Assembly: GCF_028309625.1 (NCBI RefSeq)
Contig: NZ_JAQMHR010000011.1
Location: 23,108 to 87,107 of the forward strand
Reading direction: 5' to 3'
DNA length: 64,000 nucleotides
Source of the DNA: Trichococcus sp. K1Tr
Lineage (GTDB): Bacteria > Bacillota > Bacilli > Lactobacillales > Aerococcaceae
Positions 45,649 through 54,253 of the stretch are shown one piece after another. The translations under genes were made by a program, and so were the position numbers. Numbering within the stretch: the stretch's first letter is position 1; each line of letters opens with the position of its first letter. The notes under the pieces are model-generated. The model was not told the DNA's origin. It did no database searches and was given only the letters and a program-made list of their open reading frames with translations.

Positions 45649-46446
45649 TTTCCAGTCATCATATTCCGTTTCTGTTGCCGTGCCGAAATAACGGGCGACT
45701 TCATGGGAGGCGTGGGCATCGGAACCCTTCTCGTAGGTGAGGCCGATTTTTATGGCGTAAGCCATCATTTCCGGATCCGGGTAAGTTTTGCCGTAGTCCG
45801 GTTTGTCGATTCCGGCAAAATTGTAATCAAGGGTGTACCCGCTCTCCTTCACCTTATCCAACAGTAGCTTCCAGTCGATCGGGTCGCTGACGCTGTAGGC
45901 CTTTTGGAACTTATGGATCAGATTGATGTGGCCGATTTTTTTCGGGGTCAGTTCTCCATACGGAAGCGCCAAAGCTTTTTTGACTGCCGCTTCGTAAAGG
46001 CTGTAGAGGGTTTCGTAGCCGATTTCCGTGCCTTTTTGCGTGAAGGATTCGCGATCCAAGTCGATGCAGAAGTATTCTTCCGGCGCGAGCTGCACGAAAT
46101 GCACGCTCAGAATCGAGTGGGGGACGGTCTCTGGGTATTTTTCCAGGAAGGCACGCGTTTCTTTTTCTTTTCCTTCCAGATAATCAAATTCAAAACCGGC
46201 GTGGATTTCGATACTGCCTTGATACTTCTTGGCAAGTAAGCGGACTTCGGAAAGGTAGGCATCGACATCTTCAGGACGCATCGAACTATCCTTGTCCGGA
46301 AGCGGATCTTCCATCGGTAAAGGGGCGTGTTCCGTGAATGTGAGGGACTCGAGGCCGGCCTCGATGGCAACCTTCACATAATTTTCCATAGCATCGGATG
46401 AACCGTGCAGGCAATAGGGGGTATGGACGTGTCTGTCGCTTAGCAT
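45640..46446 (-). CDS. hisJ: Histidinol-phosphatase, PHP family
   Basis: A 268-residue metal-dependent phosphatase that removes phosphate from histidinol phosphate, the step before HisD. PHP motifs are visible in order: DRHVHTPYCLHG (motif I), FTEHAPLP (II), HAGFEFDYLEG (III), SVHFVQL, and the C-terminal YEKGSDAHASHEVA (IV). It lies divergent from hisZGDCB-HAF-IE and supplies the phosphatase that this operon lacks. Its terminator overlaps the stop codon. Confidence 0.93.
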   Translation of the reverse strand: MLSDRHVHTPYCLHGSSDAMENYVKVAIEAGLESLTFTEHAPLPMEDPLPDKDSSMRPEDVDAYLSEVRLLAKKYQGSIEIHAGFEFDYLEGKEKETRAFLEKYPETVPHSILSVHFVQLAPEEYFCIDLDRESFTQKGTEIGYETLYSLYEAAVKKALALPYGELTPKKIGHINLIHKFQKAYSVSDPIDWKLLLDKVKESGYTLDYNFAGIDKPDYGKTYPDPEMMAYAIKIGLTYEKGSDAHASHEVARYFGTATETEYDDWKEA

Positions 46447-46526
46447 CTTCTATCTTCCTTCCTTCGTAAAGTGTCATCATTTTAGGATACAATGTAGCAC
46501 CTTTCTATGGTATGATAACACCAACG

Positions 46527-46559
46527 TCTAATGGTATTCTAACGATATTCTAAGGATAA
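46527..46559. promoter_or_regulatory. Three tandem 11-bp repeats in hisJ/hisZ control region
   Basis: TCTAATGGTAT, TCTAACGATAT and TCTAAGGATAA follow without gaps at 46527, 46538 and 46549. An 11-bp period places them on one face of the helix. They lie between the divergent hisJ and hisZ starts and resemble a regulator binding array. No T-box is seen. Confidence 0.55.
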
Positions 46560-46596
46560 CAGATGGGCTATCAAAAAGAAATGGGAGTGAGACAGT

Positions 46597-47427
46597 TTGG
46601 ACGAAATGATGACGAATGAATCGTTGCTAGCGAAGAAACAAAGAGAGATGGGGTTTCTCCATCATTTCCACCACTTAGGGTACGATCTGATCGACCTGGG
46701 AGTCGTAGAGAAATTTGAGTGGACACAACTGTCTCATGATGACTTGCACCTGATGCTGAACCGGCATAAATGGCAAAGCGGCGATAAACTTTTCGCCCTG
46801 CGCAGTGACTGGACGAATGCCATCGTGAGATACCGCAAGCAGTACCATTTACGCGCCGATAAAATAGCCTATTCCGGCCCGGTCTATTCGCTGCTTAAAG
46901 AGCGTCACCAATTGGGTGTGGAAACATTTACCGACTCGATTCCGAAACAAATCGAGGTTCTGGGCGATATGATCACATTCATGGAGAAGGAATTGGACCT
47001 TTCCTTATCGGTTGCGGTAGTCAGCCATAACAAATTACTGAAAAAAATTCTGAGCCCTAGGGAGTTGGAAGATCCTTCCGTCCGCAAGTTCATCTGCGAA
47101 AGAAACCAGGATGCCTTGAAGCATCGTTTGGGTGCGGACCATCCGCTGATCGGTTTGATGGACCAAGCACCTACCGAACAGGCCGGCTATCTGAAAGAAC
47201 ACTATCCTGAACTGACAGGACATTTGAATGAACTGGCGGAATGGGAATCGACTCTGAAAAGCAAGAACGTGGATTACGTCTACGCGGATATGCTGGCGTT
47301 GCCGAACCAATCTTATTACAAAGGGATTTTTATCCAACTGTACGGAGAAAACCAAACGGAACCCGTAGCATCGGGCGGTCAATACACAAGCTCTTCCAAA
47401 GCATTCGGAATGGCCATCAACAATTAA
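46597..47427 (+). CDS. hisZ: ATP phosphoribosyltransferase regulatory subunit
   Basis: A 276-residue HisRS-like protein without tRNA-binding domain that activates short HisG and confers histidine feedback. Motifs include KLFALRSDWTNAIVRY (motif 2-like) and SGGQYTSSSKAFGMAIN (motif 3-like region). It is shorter than typical HisZ (about 330-390 residues). The TTG start at 46597 has GGGAG nine bases upstream; ATG 46606 and 46609 have none at a good distance. First gene of the operon, 12 bp before hisG, which is the short form that needs it. Confidence 0.9.
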   Translation: MDEMMTNESLLAKKQREMGFLHHFHHLGYDLIDLGVVEKFEWTQLSHDDLHLMLNRHKWQSGDKLFALRSDWTNAIVRYRKQYHLRADKIAYSGPVYSLLKERHQLGVETFTDSIPKQIEVLGDMITFMEKELDLSLSVAVVSHNKLLKKILSPRELEDPSVRKFICERNQDALKHRLGADHPLIGLMDQAPTEQAGYLKEHYPELTGHLNELAEWESTLKSKNVDYVYADMLALPNQSYYKGIFIQLYGENQTEPVASGGQYTSSSKAFGMAINN

Positions 47428-47439
47428 CGGAGGGAAAAA

Positions 47440-48057
47440 ATGATTACTATCGCGCTATCAAAAGGCAGACAGCTTAAGGATTTTATCCAATACTTGGACG
47501 AAATCAACCTGACGGAATGGTCGACAGCATTGAAGTCCGTTTCTCGGGAATTGGTCATTCAGACAAAGGACACCCGCTTCATTTTGGTTAAAGGGGAAGA
47601 TGTGCCCGTATATGTGGAGGAAGGGATCGCGGATCTGGGCATCACCGGAAGCGATATTCTGATCGAGCAGAACTGCAACATCAACAATCTGATGGATCTG
47701 CCTTTCGGCTATTGCCATTTCGCCATCGCCAGCAAAGAGAAGAAGGACGTTTATCCAGTGGTTGCGACGAAGTACGTGAACTTCACCAGACAATATTTTG
47801 ATTCCATCAAGCAACCCGTGAAGATCATCAAGCTGAATGGGTCCGTAGAATTGGCCGCTACCATCGATATGGCGGATGCCATCATGGATATCGTCCAATC
47901 AGGCAAAACGCTGCATGATAATGGTTTAAGCGAGCAAGTCCGCCTTGATGAAATCAATGCACGCCTGATTTCGAACAAGCACGCTTATTTCTCCAAATAT
48001 GATGAAATCCAGACTATAATCAATCAATTGAAGGTGACGAATAATGTACACAACTAA
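47440..48057 (+). CDS. hisG: ATP phosphoribosyltransferase, short form
   Basis: A 205-residue catalytic subunit for the first step of histidine synthesis, joining ATP and PRPP. It lacks the C-terminal regulatory domain of long HisG and thus needs HisZ. Motifs: ITIALSKGRQLKDF, EEGIADLGITGSDIL and the PRPP site AATIDMADAIMDIVQSGKTLHDNGL. Ribosome site CGGAGGG. It overlaps hisD by 14 bp. Confidence 0.95.
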   Translation: MITIALSKGRQLKDFIQYLDEINLTEWSTALKSVSRELVIQTKDTRFILVKGEDVPVYVEEGIADLGITGSDILIEQNCNINNLMDLPFGYCHFAIASKEKKDVYPVVATKYVNFTRQYFDSIKQPVKIIKLNGSVELAATIDMADAIMDIVQSGKTLHDNGLSEQVRLDEINARLISNKHAYFSKYDEIQTIINQLKVTNNVHN

Positions 48058-49294
48058 AACGTTCAAGGAAGCTTACAAAACCAAAAACACAATCGACTTT
48101 TCGAAGACGCAAGCCGTGATGGAAATCATTCAGACGGTCCAGGAAAAAGGCGACGCTGCGCTGTTCGAATACGCAAAACGCTTCGATGGGGCGGACATCA
48201 CGGAATTGGAAGTGCCGCAGAGCGTCATCAAGGAAGCCTATGACAGCTTGGATGCGGACTTGCGCGCTGCCTTGGAGGAAGCCCGCGACAACATCACGGT
48301 CTACCAAGAAAGCATCAAATGGCAACAGTCTCCGGCAGGGGAACTGTACCAGAAAATCCATCCATTGAACAAAGTCGGCATCTATGTGCCGGGCGGCAAA
48401 GCAAGTTATCCTTCCACAGTGCTCATGACTGCCGTATTGGCTAATGTAGCGGGCGTAAAGGAAACGATCGTCGTGACCCCTCCGCAAAAGACCGCCATCA
48501 ACCAAGCAACTTTGGCCGCTTGCTATATCTGCGGCGTGACCCACGTTTATCAAGTGGGCGGAGCCCAAGCAGTTGCTGCCCTGGCTTACGGGACGGAAAC
48601 CATTCCGCGCGTCGACAAAATCGTCGGACCCGGGAACCAATACGTCGCCTTGGCCAAAAAATTGGTGTACGGAGATGTCGGCATCGATTCGATCGCCGGA
48701 CCATCCGAAATCGTCGTAGTCGTTGACGAAACGGCGAACAACGAATGGGTTGCCATCGACCTGTTGGCGCAAGCCGAGCATGATGAATTGGCCCGCACTT
48801 TCCTTGTCTGCGACAACGAAGAGAAATTGGCCGCCATCGAAGCCGAGCTGCTTGTCCAGAAAGCGAAACAAAGCCGCATCGAGGTCATCGAGGAGAGTTT
48901 GAAGCACAACCACTTCCCGATCTTGACGAGCGGTAAAGAAGAGAACATCGAAGTCGTGAACCTGATTGCGGGAGAGCACGTCTCGATCCAGACAAAAGAC
49001 GCAGAAGACTACATAGATGCCATCGAAACAGCCGGAGCGATCTTCATCGGCGAATATTCGCCTGAAGCGATCGGAGATTATGTTGCCGGACCAAGCCATG
49101 TGCTGCCGACCGGAGGCAATGCCCGCTTTGCGAACGGTTTGTCCGTAAACGACTTCCTGCGCCCGAACTCTGTCCTGAACCTGAAGAAAGAAACGTTCCG
49201 CAAAATGGCCCCGGCCGGGATGCTGATTGCGACCGAAGAGTCGCTGCAGGCCCACCACGATTCCTTGGCTGTCAGAATGGGGGACGACAAATGA
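48044..49294 (+). CDS. hisD: Histidinol dehydrogenase
   Basis: A 416-residue Zn- and NAD-dependent enzyme for the last two oxidations of histidine synthesis. The family signature is AAYICGVTHVYQVGGAQAVAALAYGT; IDSIAGPSEIVVVVDETAN and the metal-site LLAQAEHDELART are also present, with the C-terminal GPSHVLPTGGNARFANGLSVNDFL. Complete length. It overlaps hisG and hisC and is translated in the same operon. Confidence 0.97.
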   Translation: MYTTKTFKEAYKTKNTIDFSKTQAVMEIIQTVQEKGDAALFEYAKRFDGADITELEVPQSVIKEAYDSLDADLRAALEEARDNITVYQESIKWQQSPAGELYQKIHPLNKVGIYVPGGKASYPSTVLMTAVLANVAGVKETIVVTPPQKTAINQATLAACYICGVTHVYQVGGAQAVAALAYGTETIPRVDKIVGPGNQYVALAKKLVYGDVGIDSIAGPSEIVVVVDETANNEWVAIDLLAQAEHDELARTFLVCDNEEKLAAIEAELLVQKAKQSRIEVIEESLKHNHFPILTSGKEENIEVVNLIAGEHVSIQTKDAEDYIDAIETAGAIFIGEYSPEAIGDYVAGPSHVLPTGGNARFANGLSVNDFLRPNSVLNLKKETFRKMAPAGMLIATEESLQAHHDSLAVRMGDDK

Positions 49295-50289
49295 TCCGCA
49301 TCAACAAAAATGAAAGTCCCATCCGTGCACTGACAAATGAAGAAATTGCCGAAATAGCTGTAGCGACGCGCTTCCAGGAGTATACGGACGATGCCATCGA
49401 CCGCCTGACGGAAGCGTACGCCGCTTTCCACGGCGAGGATCCCGCCCTGATCGCTTTTGCCAACGGATCGGATGAATGGATCCAGAAGTGTACGATCCTT
49501 TTGGGGGATGGTCCGATACTGATGCTGGAACCGGATTTTGTGATGTACGAAGAGTACGCCGCGCAATTCCAACGCGAAATCATCAAAGTGCCATGCAGAG
49601 CGGATTATTCGTTTGACTATGACGAGGTGTATGCCGTCATCGAGAAGGAAAAACCTTCCTATTTCATCGTTTCGCAACCGAACAACCCGCTGGGCGGGCT
49701 GCACCCTGCCGCTTTCATCGAAAAGACAGCGGATCTGCTGGCTGCATATGGCGGCTATCTGATTTTGGACGAGGCTTATATGGATTTCGTGGACAATCCG
49801 CCGGCACGGCCGGTCGGGGATCATGTCATCCTTTTGCGTACCTTGTCAAAAATCTACGGATTGGCTGGTCTGCGCATCGGCATCGCCAGTTCGACGGAGA
49901 AGACGATGCAGTTGTTGAACTCCATCGCGCATCCTTATCCGCTCAATACCTTATCTTTGAGCATAGCGGCTTTCCTGCTGGAGCATCCGGAAAGGCTGAG
50001 GGCCTTCATGGCTGATCAGCGCCGGCTTTCCGCCAAATTGAAGAAAATTTTCAATGAAGGCGTAGGGGATATTCTTTCCGTGCTGCCGAGCGAAACAAAT
50101 TTCGTCTTCACTTACGGTGAATTGGCGCCCGCGTTGGGCCAATGGATCATCGACCACGGCTATCAGCCGCGCACCTATGAAAAATCAGGCATCGCGTGCA
50201 TCGAAACGGCTGTCCGTTACTCGATCGCCACGGATGAACAGTTGGATGCCTTAGCCGAAATCATCAGAGAATGGAGAGAACAGCTGTGA
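49291..50289 (+). CDS. hisC: Histidinol-phosphate aminotransferase
   Basis: A 332-residue PLP-dependent class I/II aminotransferase that makes histidinol phosphate. INKNESP at the N-terminus, SQPNNPLGGLHP, the Asp in LILDEAYMDFV and the PLP lysine in LRTLSKIYGLAGLRIGI are visible. ATGA overlap with hisD and overlap with the hisB start show tight coupling. Confidence 0.95.
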   Translation: MIRINKNESPIRALTNEEIAEIAVATRFQEYTDDAIDRLTEAYAAFHGEDPALIAFANGSDEWIQKCTILLGDGPILMLEPDFVMYEEYAAQFQREIIKVPCRADYSFDYDEVYAVIEKEKPSYFIVSQPNNPLGGLHPAAFIEKTADLLAAYGGYLILDEAYMDFVDNPPARPVGDHVILLRTLSKIYGLAGLRIGIASSTEKTMQLLNSIAHPYPLNTLSLSIAAFLLEHPERLRAFMADQRRLSAKLKKIFNEGVGDILSVLPSETNFVFTYGELAPALGQWIIDHGYQPRTYEKSGIACIETAVRYSIATDEQLDALAEIIREWREQL

Positions 50290-50864
50290 GCGTATCAAAA
50301 GAGCGCATTACCAAAGAAACGAAAATCGCCATCACCTTGAAACGAGGGTTGGAACCTTCCGTCATCAACACAGGTGTGGGCTTCTTGAATCATATGTTGG
50401 ATCTGTTCGCTTTCCATGGCCACTTCGTTTTGGATGTGCAGGTGGACGGCGACACGGATGTGGACGATCACCATACAAGCGAGGATGTCGGTATCGTCTT
50501 GGGGCAGCTTTTGGCTGAACTGGGTCAGGACAAAGGCGCCATCAACCGCTACGGGAGTGCCTATGTGCCTATGGATGAAACCTTGGCCCGTTCCGTCATC
50601 GACATCAGCGGCCGCCCTTATCTGAGCTTCAATGCCGCGTTTTCGAAAGAAAAAGTGGGCAGTTTCGATGTGGAACTGGTTGAAGAATTTTTCCATGGAT
50701 TGGTCATCAATGCCCGTTATACGGCGCATATCGATTTGATTCGCGGCGGCAACACGCACCATGAAATCGAAGCCGTCTTCAAAGCTTTTGCGCAAAGCCT
50801 GCGCATCGCGATGGCCGATTCAGATGTGCAGCGCTTGCCTTCCTCAAAAGGAGTGATTGAATGA
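50286..50864 (+). CDS. hisB: Imidazoleglycerol-phosphate dehydratase
   Basis: A 192-residue Mn-dependent enzyme. The two family signatures are LDLFAFHGHF...DTDVDDHHTSEDVGIVLGQ and TAHIDLIRGGNTHHEIEAVFKAFA. It is the monofunctional form without the phosphatase domain, consistent with a separate HisJ. The GTG at 50286 overlaps the hisC stop and has GGAG nearby; ATG 50271 would add five residues. Confidence 0.95.
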   Translation: MSVSKERITKETKIAITLKRGLEPSVINTGVGFLNHMLDLFAFHGHFVLDVQVDGDTDVDDHHTSEDVGIVLGQLLAELGQDKGAINRYGSAYVPMDETLARSVIDISGRPYLSFNAAFSKEKVGSFDVELVEEFFHGLVINARYTAHIDLIRGGNTHHEIEAVFKAFAQSLRIAMADSDVQRLPSSKGVIE

Positions 50865-51436
50865 TAGCAATCGTTGATTATGGTTTGGGAAACATCGCGA
50901 ACCTGACGAACGCCATCCGTTATCTGGGCTATGAAACGGTCCTGACGCATGATGAAACAGAATTGCGCAAGGCGGATGTCATCGTTTTGCCGGGAGTGGG
51001 ACATTTCAAGGATGCCATCGAGCGGATCGATGCGATCGGTTTGCGGGAACTCCTGACTGAGTTGGAGCAGACGAAGCCGTTCATCGGTATCTGTCTCGGG
51101 ATGCAACTCCTGTTCCAACACAGCGAAGAAGGCGATGTGGATGGATTGGGCTTTTTGCCGGGCGAAGTGAAATACATCGTCAGCGACCTGCCGGTTCCAC
51201 ATTTGGGCTGGAACAATCTGCATTCAAGCCAACCAGGTTTGGATCGGGATGTCTATTTCATCCATTCCTATAAGGTAGTGACCGACGAAAATGTTGTGGC
51301 AACGGCGGACTATGGTCAGGAAATCGTGGCGATCGTCCAGAAGGACAATGTCATCGGAATCCAGTTCCACCCGGAAAAAAGCGGGGATTACGGTCTGGAA
51401 ATTTTGAACCAAGCTTTGCAAGGGGGATGGAAATAA
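50861..51436 (+). CDS. hisH: Imidazole glycerol phosphate synthase, glutamine amidotransferase subunit
   Basis: A 191-residue class I glutaminase that delivers ammonia to HisF. The nucleophile Cys lies in FIGICLGMQLLF, with the oxyanion region LPGVGHFKDA and the His/Glu pair in GIQFHPEKSGDYGL. ATGA overlap with hisB; one base before hisA. Confidence 0.96.
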   Translation: MIAIVDYGLGNIANLTNAIRYLGYETVLTHDETELRKADVIVLPGVGHFKDAIERIDAIGLRELLTELEQTKPFIGICLGMQLLFQHSEEGDVDGLGFLPGEVKYIVSDLPVPHLGWNNLHSSQPGLDRDVYFIHSYKVVTDENVVATADYGQEIVAIVQKDNVIGIQFHPEKSGDYGLEILNQALQGGWK

Positions 51437-52141
51437 ATGATAGAGATTTGGCCGGCGATCGACTTGATCGACAACAAGAGTGTCCGTCTGACCGAAGGGG
51501 ACTACGGCACGAAAGAAGAAATGCAGCGCACACCTCAGGAAGCCATCGCTTTTTATGCGCAATATGAGCAAGTGAAACGCATCCACATCGTGGATTTGAT
51601 GGGCGCCTTGAACCAAAAACCGGAAGAGACACCGTTCATCGAGCAACTTTTGCAACAGAGCGCATTGCCTGTCGAAATCGGCGGGGGCATCCGTTCCGAA
51701 GAAACCATCAAGCACTATTTCGAAAAAGGCGCCAGCTATGTGATCGTCGGGACGAAAGGGCTGCAGGATCTGCCATGGTTGGCTGAGATGACGGCGAAAT
51801 ATCCCGGCAAGATCTACTTGGGTCTGGATGCAAAAGGTGAACTGGTTGCTGTGAACGGCTGGACCGAAACGGGCCGCCAGACCATCTATGATGTCGTGGA
51901 AGCGACGAATCCGATGGCTTTGGGCGGCATCATCTATACGGATATCTCGAAAGACGGCAAGATGGCCGGACCGAACTTTGAGTTGACGGGCAAGCTTGTC
52001 GAACTCTCGACCCATCCCATAACTGCATCTGGCGGCGTCCGCAACATCGAAGACATCAAAAAATTGGCAGCTTTGGGTGTGGCGGCAGCGATCGTCGGCA
52101 AAGCGGCCAATACGGATGCCTTCTGGGAGGGCTTGGCATGA
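51437..52141 (+). CDS. hisA: Phosphoribosylformimino-5-aminoimidazole carboxamide ribotide isomerase
   Basis: A 234-residue TIM-barrel isomerase. Catalytic Asp in EIWPAIDLIDNKSVRLTEGDYG and second Asp in GIIYTDISKDGKMAGPN are present, with phosphate-binding VEIGGGIR and ASGGVRN. It overlaps hisF by 4 bp. It is homologous to HisF, as usual. Confidence 0.96.
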   Translation: MIEIWPAIDLIDNKSVRLTEGDYGTKEEMQRTPQEAIAFYAQYEQVKRIHIVDLMGALNQKPEETPFIEQLLQQSALPVEIGGGIRSEETIKHYFEKGASYVIVGTKGLQDLPWLAEMTAKYPGKIYLGLDAKGELVAVNGWTETGRQTIYDVVEATNPMALGGIIYTDISKDGKMAGPNFELTGKLVELSTHPITASGGVRNIEDIKKLAALGVAAAIVGKAANTDAFWEGLA

Positions 52142-52902
52142 TAAAGAAACGGATCATACCCTGCCTGGATGTGAAGGACGGCACCGTTGTAAAAGGGATC
52201 CAATTCAAGGGATTGCGTGAAATCGGCGATCCGGTCGAACTGGCGAAGCGCTACAATGCTTTGGGTGCGGATGAACTTGTCTTTCTGGACATTTCGGCAA
52301 CCGAAACCGGGCACAATCTGATGATCGATGTCATCCGCAAAACGGCGCAACAGCTGTTCATCCCGATGACGATCGGCGGCGGCATCAAGTCGACGGATGA
52401 CATTTCCCGTCTGCTCAATGCCGGAGCGGATAAAGTCAGCCTGAATTCATCAGCATTGGCGAATCCGCAGCTGATCAAGGAAGCAAGCGACAAGTTCGGC
52501 AGCCAATGCATCTGCATCGCTGTCGATGCGAAATGGGAAGCCGATAAAGAGGAATGGTATTGCTATACCCACGGCGGCAAAAAACGGACCGACATCAAGA
52601 CGTTGGACTGGGTGCAGCAAGTGGAAGCGCTGGGGGCCGGCGAATTGCTGGTCACCAGCATGGATTATGATGGCATGAAGCAAGGCTTCGATCACCGTTT
52701 GCTGAACAAAATCCAAGCCTTGGTATCGATCCCTGTCATCGCTTCCGGAGGCGGCGGCAATGCCCAGCATTTCGCCGCCTTGTTCAAGGAAACAGATGTA
52801 TCGGCAGGATTGGCAGCTTCAATCTTCCATGATGAAGAAGTGTCAATCGCCGAAGTGAAAGAATGCTGCACGGAGAATGGAGTGGATATGCGCAATGTCT
52901 AA
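52138..52902 (+). CDS. hisF: Imidazole glycerol phosphate synthase, cyclase subunit
   Basis: A 254-residue TIM-barrel cyclase that forms imidazole glycerol phosphate and AICAR with ammonia from HisH. Catalytic Asp residues are in IPCLDVKDGTVVKG and LLVTSMDYDGMKQGFD; phosphate sites are TIGGGIKS and ASGGGGNAQHF. Overlaps its neighbours by a few bases. Confidence 0.97.
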   Translation: MIKKRIIPCLDVKDGTVVKGIQFKGLREIGDPVELAKRYNALGADELVFLDISATETGHNLMIDVIRKTAQQLFIPMTIGGGIKSTDDISRLLNAGADKVSLNSSALANPQLIKEASDKFGSQCICIAVDAKWEADKEEWYCYTHGGKKRTDIKTLDWVQQVEALGAGELLVTSMDYDGMKQGFDHRLLNKIQALVSIPVIASGGGGNAQHFAALFKETDVSAGLAASIFHDEEVSIAEVKECCTENGVDMRNV

Positions 52903-53536
52903 ATACGATGCACTAGTGCCTGATTTTTCGAAAGGGTTATTGACTGTCGTTCTTCAGCACTTTACGAACAAAAATGTTTTGATGGTCGGCTTCATGAATG
53001 AAGAGGCCTTCGAATTGACGAAACGGGACGAGGTTGTCTGGTTCTTTTCCAGAAGCAAGAACCGGCTCTGGAAAAAAGGCGAGTCCAGCGAGCATTACCA
53101 GTTCGTGAAGGACATGTATCTGGACTGCGATCAGGATGCGTTGCTCATCATGATTGATCCGGCTGGCCCGACTTGCCACCGTAACACGGAAAGCTGTTTC
53201 GATGTGCCGGTTGCCTTTGGTTTGGATGACTTGGAAGAGACGATCCGCCAGCGCGCTGTCGGACATGATGAAAAGTCCTACACGAACTACTTGCTGGACA
53301 AGGGAACAGATAAAATTGCCAAGAAATTCGGCGAAGAGGCTTTTGAAGTCGTCATCGGCGCAAAAAATCACGACAAAGAAGAAGTCGCCAACGAAACGGC
53401 AGACCTGCTTTATCACCTCGGCGTACTCCTGTACGACCAAGGCGTCGACGTAGCCGATGTGACCAAAGTCCTCATCGAACGCCACCAAAAGAAAAACAAC
53501 TTCAAAGGCGAACGAAAAGATGTAGAAGAATACTAG
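52895..53536 (+). CDS. hisI: Fused phosphoribosyl-AMP cyclohydrolase / phosphoribosyl-ATP pyrophosphatase
   Basis: A 213-residue bifunctional HisIE for steps 2 and 3 of histidine synthesis. The HisI part (1-105) has SRSKNRLWKKGESS, the metal site DCDQDALL and GPTCHRNTESCF. The HisE part (about 110-213) has KIAKKFGEEAFEVVIGAKNHD and ANETADLLYHLGVLL. ATG 52895 overlaps the hisF stop. It ends the operon and is followed by repeat family B. Confidence 0.96.
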   Translation: MSKYDALVPDFSKGLLTVVLQHFTNKNVLMVGFMNEEAFELTKRDEVVWFFSRSKNRLWKKGESSEHYQFVKDMYLDCDQDALLIMIDPAGPTCHRNTESCFDVPVAFGLDDLEETIRQRAVGHDEKSYTNYLLDKGTDKIAKKFGEEAFEVVIGAKNHDKEEVANETADLLYHLGVLLYDQGVDVADVTKVLIERHQKKNNFKGERKDVEEY

Positions 53537-53800
53537 GATACGATGAATCCCGTTTAGAAATCGAGCACTAAGAGGACAAACGCAAAGCGGACGTTTTTTG
53601 TCCGCGTGTGGTTGTCAACTTAGGCGGAGAGTTCTGGGATTCAGAGTTCAACTACTAAAGTGTGTGATGAATCCTAAGCTCAGAGTTTGAGCACTAACGA
53701 GGTTCAGGACCAAACAGCCCGTTTTTGGCTGAGTGGGCGTGAACAGCGTTAGGCGGAGAACTCTAGGATTCAGAACCGTTCTAGGATACGATGAATCCCG
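53534..53800 (+). repeat. Repeat family B, copy 1 (two tandem 124-bp units plus part)
   Basis: GATGAATCC recurs at 53542, 53666 and 53790, an exact 124-bp period. Each unit has an outer helix (GAATCCC/GGGATTC in unit 1, GAATCCTA/TAGGATTC in unit 2), the core GAGCACTAA, an inner helix (GACAA/TTGTC and GTTCA/TGAAC) and the core TTAGGCGGA. The paired bases vary while the cores stay fixed. It begins at the hisIE stop in the sense direction; the 53537-53912 gap holds nothing else but the terminator. Confidence 0.85.
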
Positions 53801-53817
53801 TCCTTGATTTATCCGGT

Positions 53818-53866
53818 AACCGGAGCTATCCCTTGACAGAAGGGGCAGTTTCGGTTATTTTTTGTC
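53818..53866 (+). terminator. Probable his-operon terminator
   Basis: An imperfect stem (AACCGGAGCTATCCCTT against AAGGGGCAGTTTCGGTT) ends in ATTTTTTG. It lies after repeat B. Confidence 0.7.
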
Positions 53867-53912
53867 TTGAAGAGAGAATGTTTCCATATTAAACAAAAAT
53901 GGGGCGATGACG

Positions 53913-54191
53913 ATGAACGTGTTGGCTGTGGAACTGTCTATGCGGCTTTTTGATTCCAATTCTCTGAAGGACAAGCGCAGCGTTGTGAAAAGCATCCTTG
54001 CCAAGATGCATCAACGGTACAATGTCAGCATTGCGGAAGTATCGGCACAGGATATGTTGAACCAGGCCGTCATCGGATTGGCGGTTGTCAACAGCTCCCG
54101 GGTCCTATGCCAACAAATCGTGGATAAAATCATTGAGGAAATTGAATCGAACTATCCGGTGGAAATCTACCAAATCAACGAAATCGAATAA
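53913..54191 (+). CDS. DUF503 (YlxP-like) protein
   Basis: A 92-residue protein of the DUF503 family. LAVELSMRLFDSNSLKDKRSVVKSI is the family start and the rest forms a ferredoxin-like fold. YlxP of Bacillus lies in the rbfA-infB region and has been linked to ribosome maturation; here it stands alone. ATG 53913 has GGGG at eight bases; ATG 53907 is closer to it. Function is not established. Confidence 0.86.
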   Translation: MNVLAVELSMRLFDSNSLKDKRSVVKSILAKMHQRYNVSIAEVSAQDMLNQAVIGLAVVNSSRVLCQQIVDKIIEEIESNYPVEIYQINEIE

Positions 54192-54249
54192 AAAAACCAA
54201 CGCACTTCCAGCCATCCGGCAATTAGCCGAGTGGGTGAAGGTGCGTTGA
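54190..54249. terminator. Terminator between convergent genes
   Basis: CCAACGCACTTCC pairs with GAAGGTGCGTTG, with an inner CCGGC/GCCGAG stem. A T-run on the minus strand makes it a good terminator for the GNAT gene. Confidence 0.8.
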
Positions 54250-54253
54250 TCTA

